Shown one piece after another: positions 31,358 to 32,601 of a stretch of 32,601 nt of DNA (the stretch's first letter is position 1; each line of letters begins with the position of its first letter). The notes under the pieces are model-generated. The model ran no database searches and was not told the origin of the DNA. It saw only the letters and a program-made list of their open reading frames with translations. A program made the position numbers and the translations under genes. This DNA is from Zoogloeaceae bacterium (lineage in GTDB: Bacteria; Pseudomonadota; Gammaproteobacteria; Burkholderiales; Rhodocyclaceae): NCBI GenBank assembly GCA_031273565.1, contig JAISRR010000103.1, positions 1-32,601 of the forward strand, in the 5' to 3' direction.

Positions 31358-32601
31358 CATTCGCAATTTCACCCTCAATTTCGGCCCGCAACACCCGGCG
31401 GCGCACGGCGTGCTGCGTATGATTCTGGAACTGGACGGCGAGCAGGTGGAACGTGCCGACCCGCACATCGGCCTCCTGCACCGGGCGACGGAAAAACTGG
31501 CGGAGACGCGCACCTGGGCGCAATCCGTGCCGTACATGGACAGGCTCGACTACGTTTCCATGATGTGCAACGAACACGCCTACTGTCTGGCGGTGGAAAA
31601 ACTCGCGGGCGTCGAAGCGCCGGAGCGCGCGTTGTACATCCGCACCATGTTCGACGAAGTAACGCGCATCCTGAATCATCTGCTCTGGATTGGCTGTCAC
31701 GCGCTGGATGTGGGCGCGATGACGATGGCGCTGTACACCTTCCGCGAACGCGAAGATTTGATGGATGTCTACGAAGCGGTTTCCGGGGCGCGGATGCACG
31801 CGGCCTATTACCGGCCTGGCGGCGTATACCGCGATTTGCCCGACCGGATGCCGCAATATCAGGAATCGCGCTGGAAAAACGCGGCGGCGGTGAAAGCCTT
31901 CAACGAAAACCGACAGGGTTCGCTGCTTGATTTCCTTGAAGATTTCACCGAGCGATTTCCCAAATACCACAGTGAATACCATACGCTTTTGACCGACAAC
32001 CGCATCTGGAAGCAGCGGTTGGTCAACATCGGCGTGGTCTCGCCGGAACGGGCGAAGCAACTGGGGTTTACCGGCGCGATGCTGCGCGGCTCCGGCGTGG
32101 AATGGGATTTACGCAAAAAGCAGCCCTACGCGGCTTATGACAAAGTGGATTTTGATATTCCCGTGGGCGTCAATGGCGATTCCTACGACCGTTATCTGGT
32201 GCGGATGGAAGAGATGCTGCAATCGAACCACATCATCCGTCAGTGCATCGACTGGCTGCGGGTGAATCCGGGGCCGGTGATGAGCGACAACCACAAGGTC
32301 ACGCCGCCGCCGAAGGCCGAGGTGAAATCCAATATGGAAAGCCTGATTCACCATTTCAAGCTCTTTTCCGAAGGCATTCACGTCCCGGAAGGCGAAGCCT
32401 ACGCCGCCATCGAGCACCCCAAGGGCGAATTCGGCATCTACGCCATTTCTGACGGGGCCAACAAACCCTACCGCCTGAAAATCCGCGCGCCGGGCTTCGC
32501 GCATCTGGCCGCGATGGACGAAATGGCGCGGGGACACATGCTGGCCGATGTGGTGACGATTATCGGCTCGCAGGATATTGTGTTTGGCGAGATAGACCGT
32601 T
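31350..32601 (+). CDS. nuoD: NADH-quinone oxidoreductase subunit D (stop codon cut by window end)
   Basis: 417 codons of the 49-kDa-type subunit, which forms the quinone-binding cavity with Nuo[44 protein letters not shown], and the C-terminal [35 protein letters not shown] are all there. NuoD proteins of this class commonly end in GEIDR, and the last window base is T, so the gene is probably complete except for the final two bases of its stop codon. The ATG lies within the end of nuoC (8-base overlap). Confidence 0.97.
   Translation, partial: MTDIRNFTLNFGPQHPAAHGVLRMILELDGEQVERADPHIGLLHRATEKLAETRTWAQSVPYMDRLDYVSMMCNEHAYCLAVEKLAGVEAPERALYIRTMFDEVTRILNHLLWIGCHALDVGAMTMALYTFREREDLMDVYEAVSGARMHAAYYRPGGVYRDLPDRMPQYQESRWKNAAAVKAFNENRQGSLLDFLEDFTERFPKYHSEYHTLLTDNRIWKQRLVNIGVVSPERAKQLGFTGAMLRGSGVEWDLRKKQPYAAYDKVDFDIPVGVNGDSYDRYLVRMEEMLQSNHIIRQCIDWLRVNPGPVMSDNHKVTPPPKAEVKSNMESLIHHFKLFSEGIHVPEGEAYAAIEHPKGEFGIYAISDGANKPYRLKIRAPGFAHLAAMDEMARGHMLADVVTIIGSQDIVFGEIDR

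Noticed and set aside
1-32601. CRISPR arrays, rRNA genes, phage attachment sites
   Set aside because: No regularly spaced repeats, rRNA-like blocks or integrase-linked repeats were seen; the only tRNA is at 29692-29777 and shows no duplicated 3' end nearby.

Overview
The window looks like a chromosomal segment from a GC-rich betaproteobacterium. The order tpiA-secG-tRNA-Leu-nuoABCD at the right end is the usual one in that class, and rlmD, the DEAD-box helicase and several small lipoproteins fit it. No species can be named from the sequence alone.

Layout. (1) Positions 1-1620 are an AT-richer patch of mobile-element debris. It holds the 3' end of a transposase gene running in from the left, a four-helix membrane protein gene, a 648-bp deletion derivative of an IS5-like element with 16-bp inverted ends (855-1502), and a second remnant of the first element's right end. 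(2) Positions 1625-6829 (minus strand) are a four-gene set for exported proteins: a DUF1549/DUF1553 protein with a CxxCH motif, a Tat-exported DUF1501 protein (alkaline-phosphatase-like superfamily), a C-terminal-heme cytochrome and a di-heme cytochrome c4-type protein. (3) A TonB-dependent receptor (7352-10129) is divergent from that set. (4) A Tat-exported dienelactone-hydrolase-like protein, an orphan sulfate-binding protein, a sigma-54 enhancer-binding protein without a sensor domain and a 71-aa Mop/TOBE molbindin (SsuF-like) follow on the minus strand. (5) tonB-exbB-exbD and an SBP-permease-ATPase ABC importer follow on the plus strand. (6) From 19.8 kb on the content is mostly housekeeping: deaD-type helicase, rlmD, a hypothetical protein, an Ala/Pro/Glu-rich lipoprotein, a Tas-like aldo/keto reductase, two envelope lipoproteins, a YiiX-like permuted papain-fold protein, tpiA, secG, tRNA-Leu(GAG) and nuoA-D.

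The main discovery is regulatory and links regions 2 to 5. I read three -24/-12 sigma-54 promoters: an exact consensus before the DUF1549/DUF1501/cytochrome operon (6908-6923, minus), a near-consensus before the TonB receptor (7293-7308, plus), and one before tonB-exbB-exbD (14204-14219, plus). A candidate enhancer motif, CTGTT-N8-AACA, lies between the first two and occurs twice upstream of the third. The window also encodes a sigma-54 activator, located between the sulfate-binding protein and the SsuF-like gene. I infer a single scavenging system: outer-membrane uptake, periplasmic hydrolysis and redox chemistry, and inner-membrane import. It is probably for an organosulfur compound and under SfnR-like control. 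The substrate is not visible in the sequence.

Two REP-like palindromes, several terminator-like hairpins and a stable intercistronic hairpin are also annotated.
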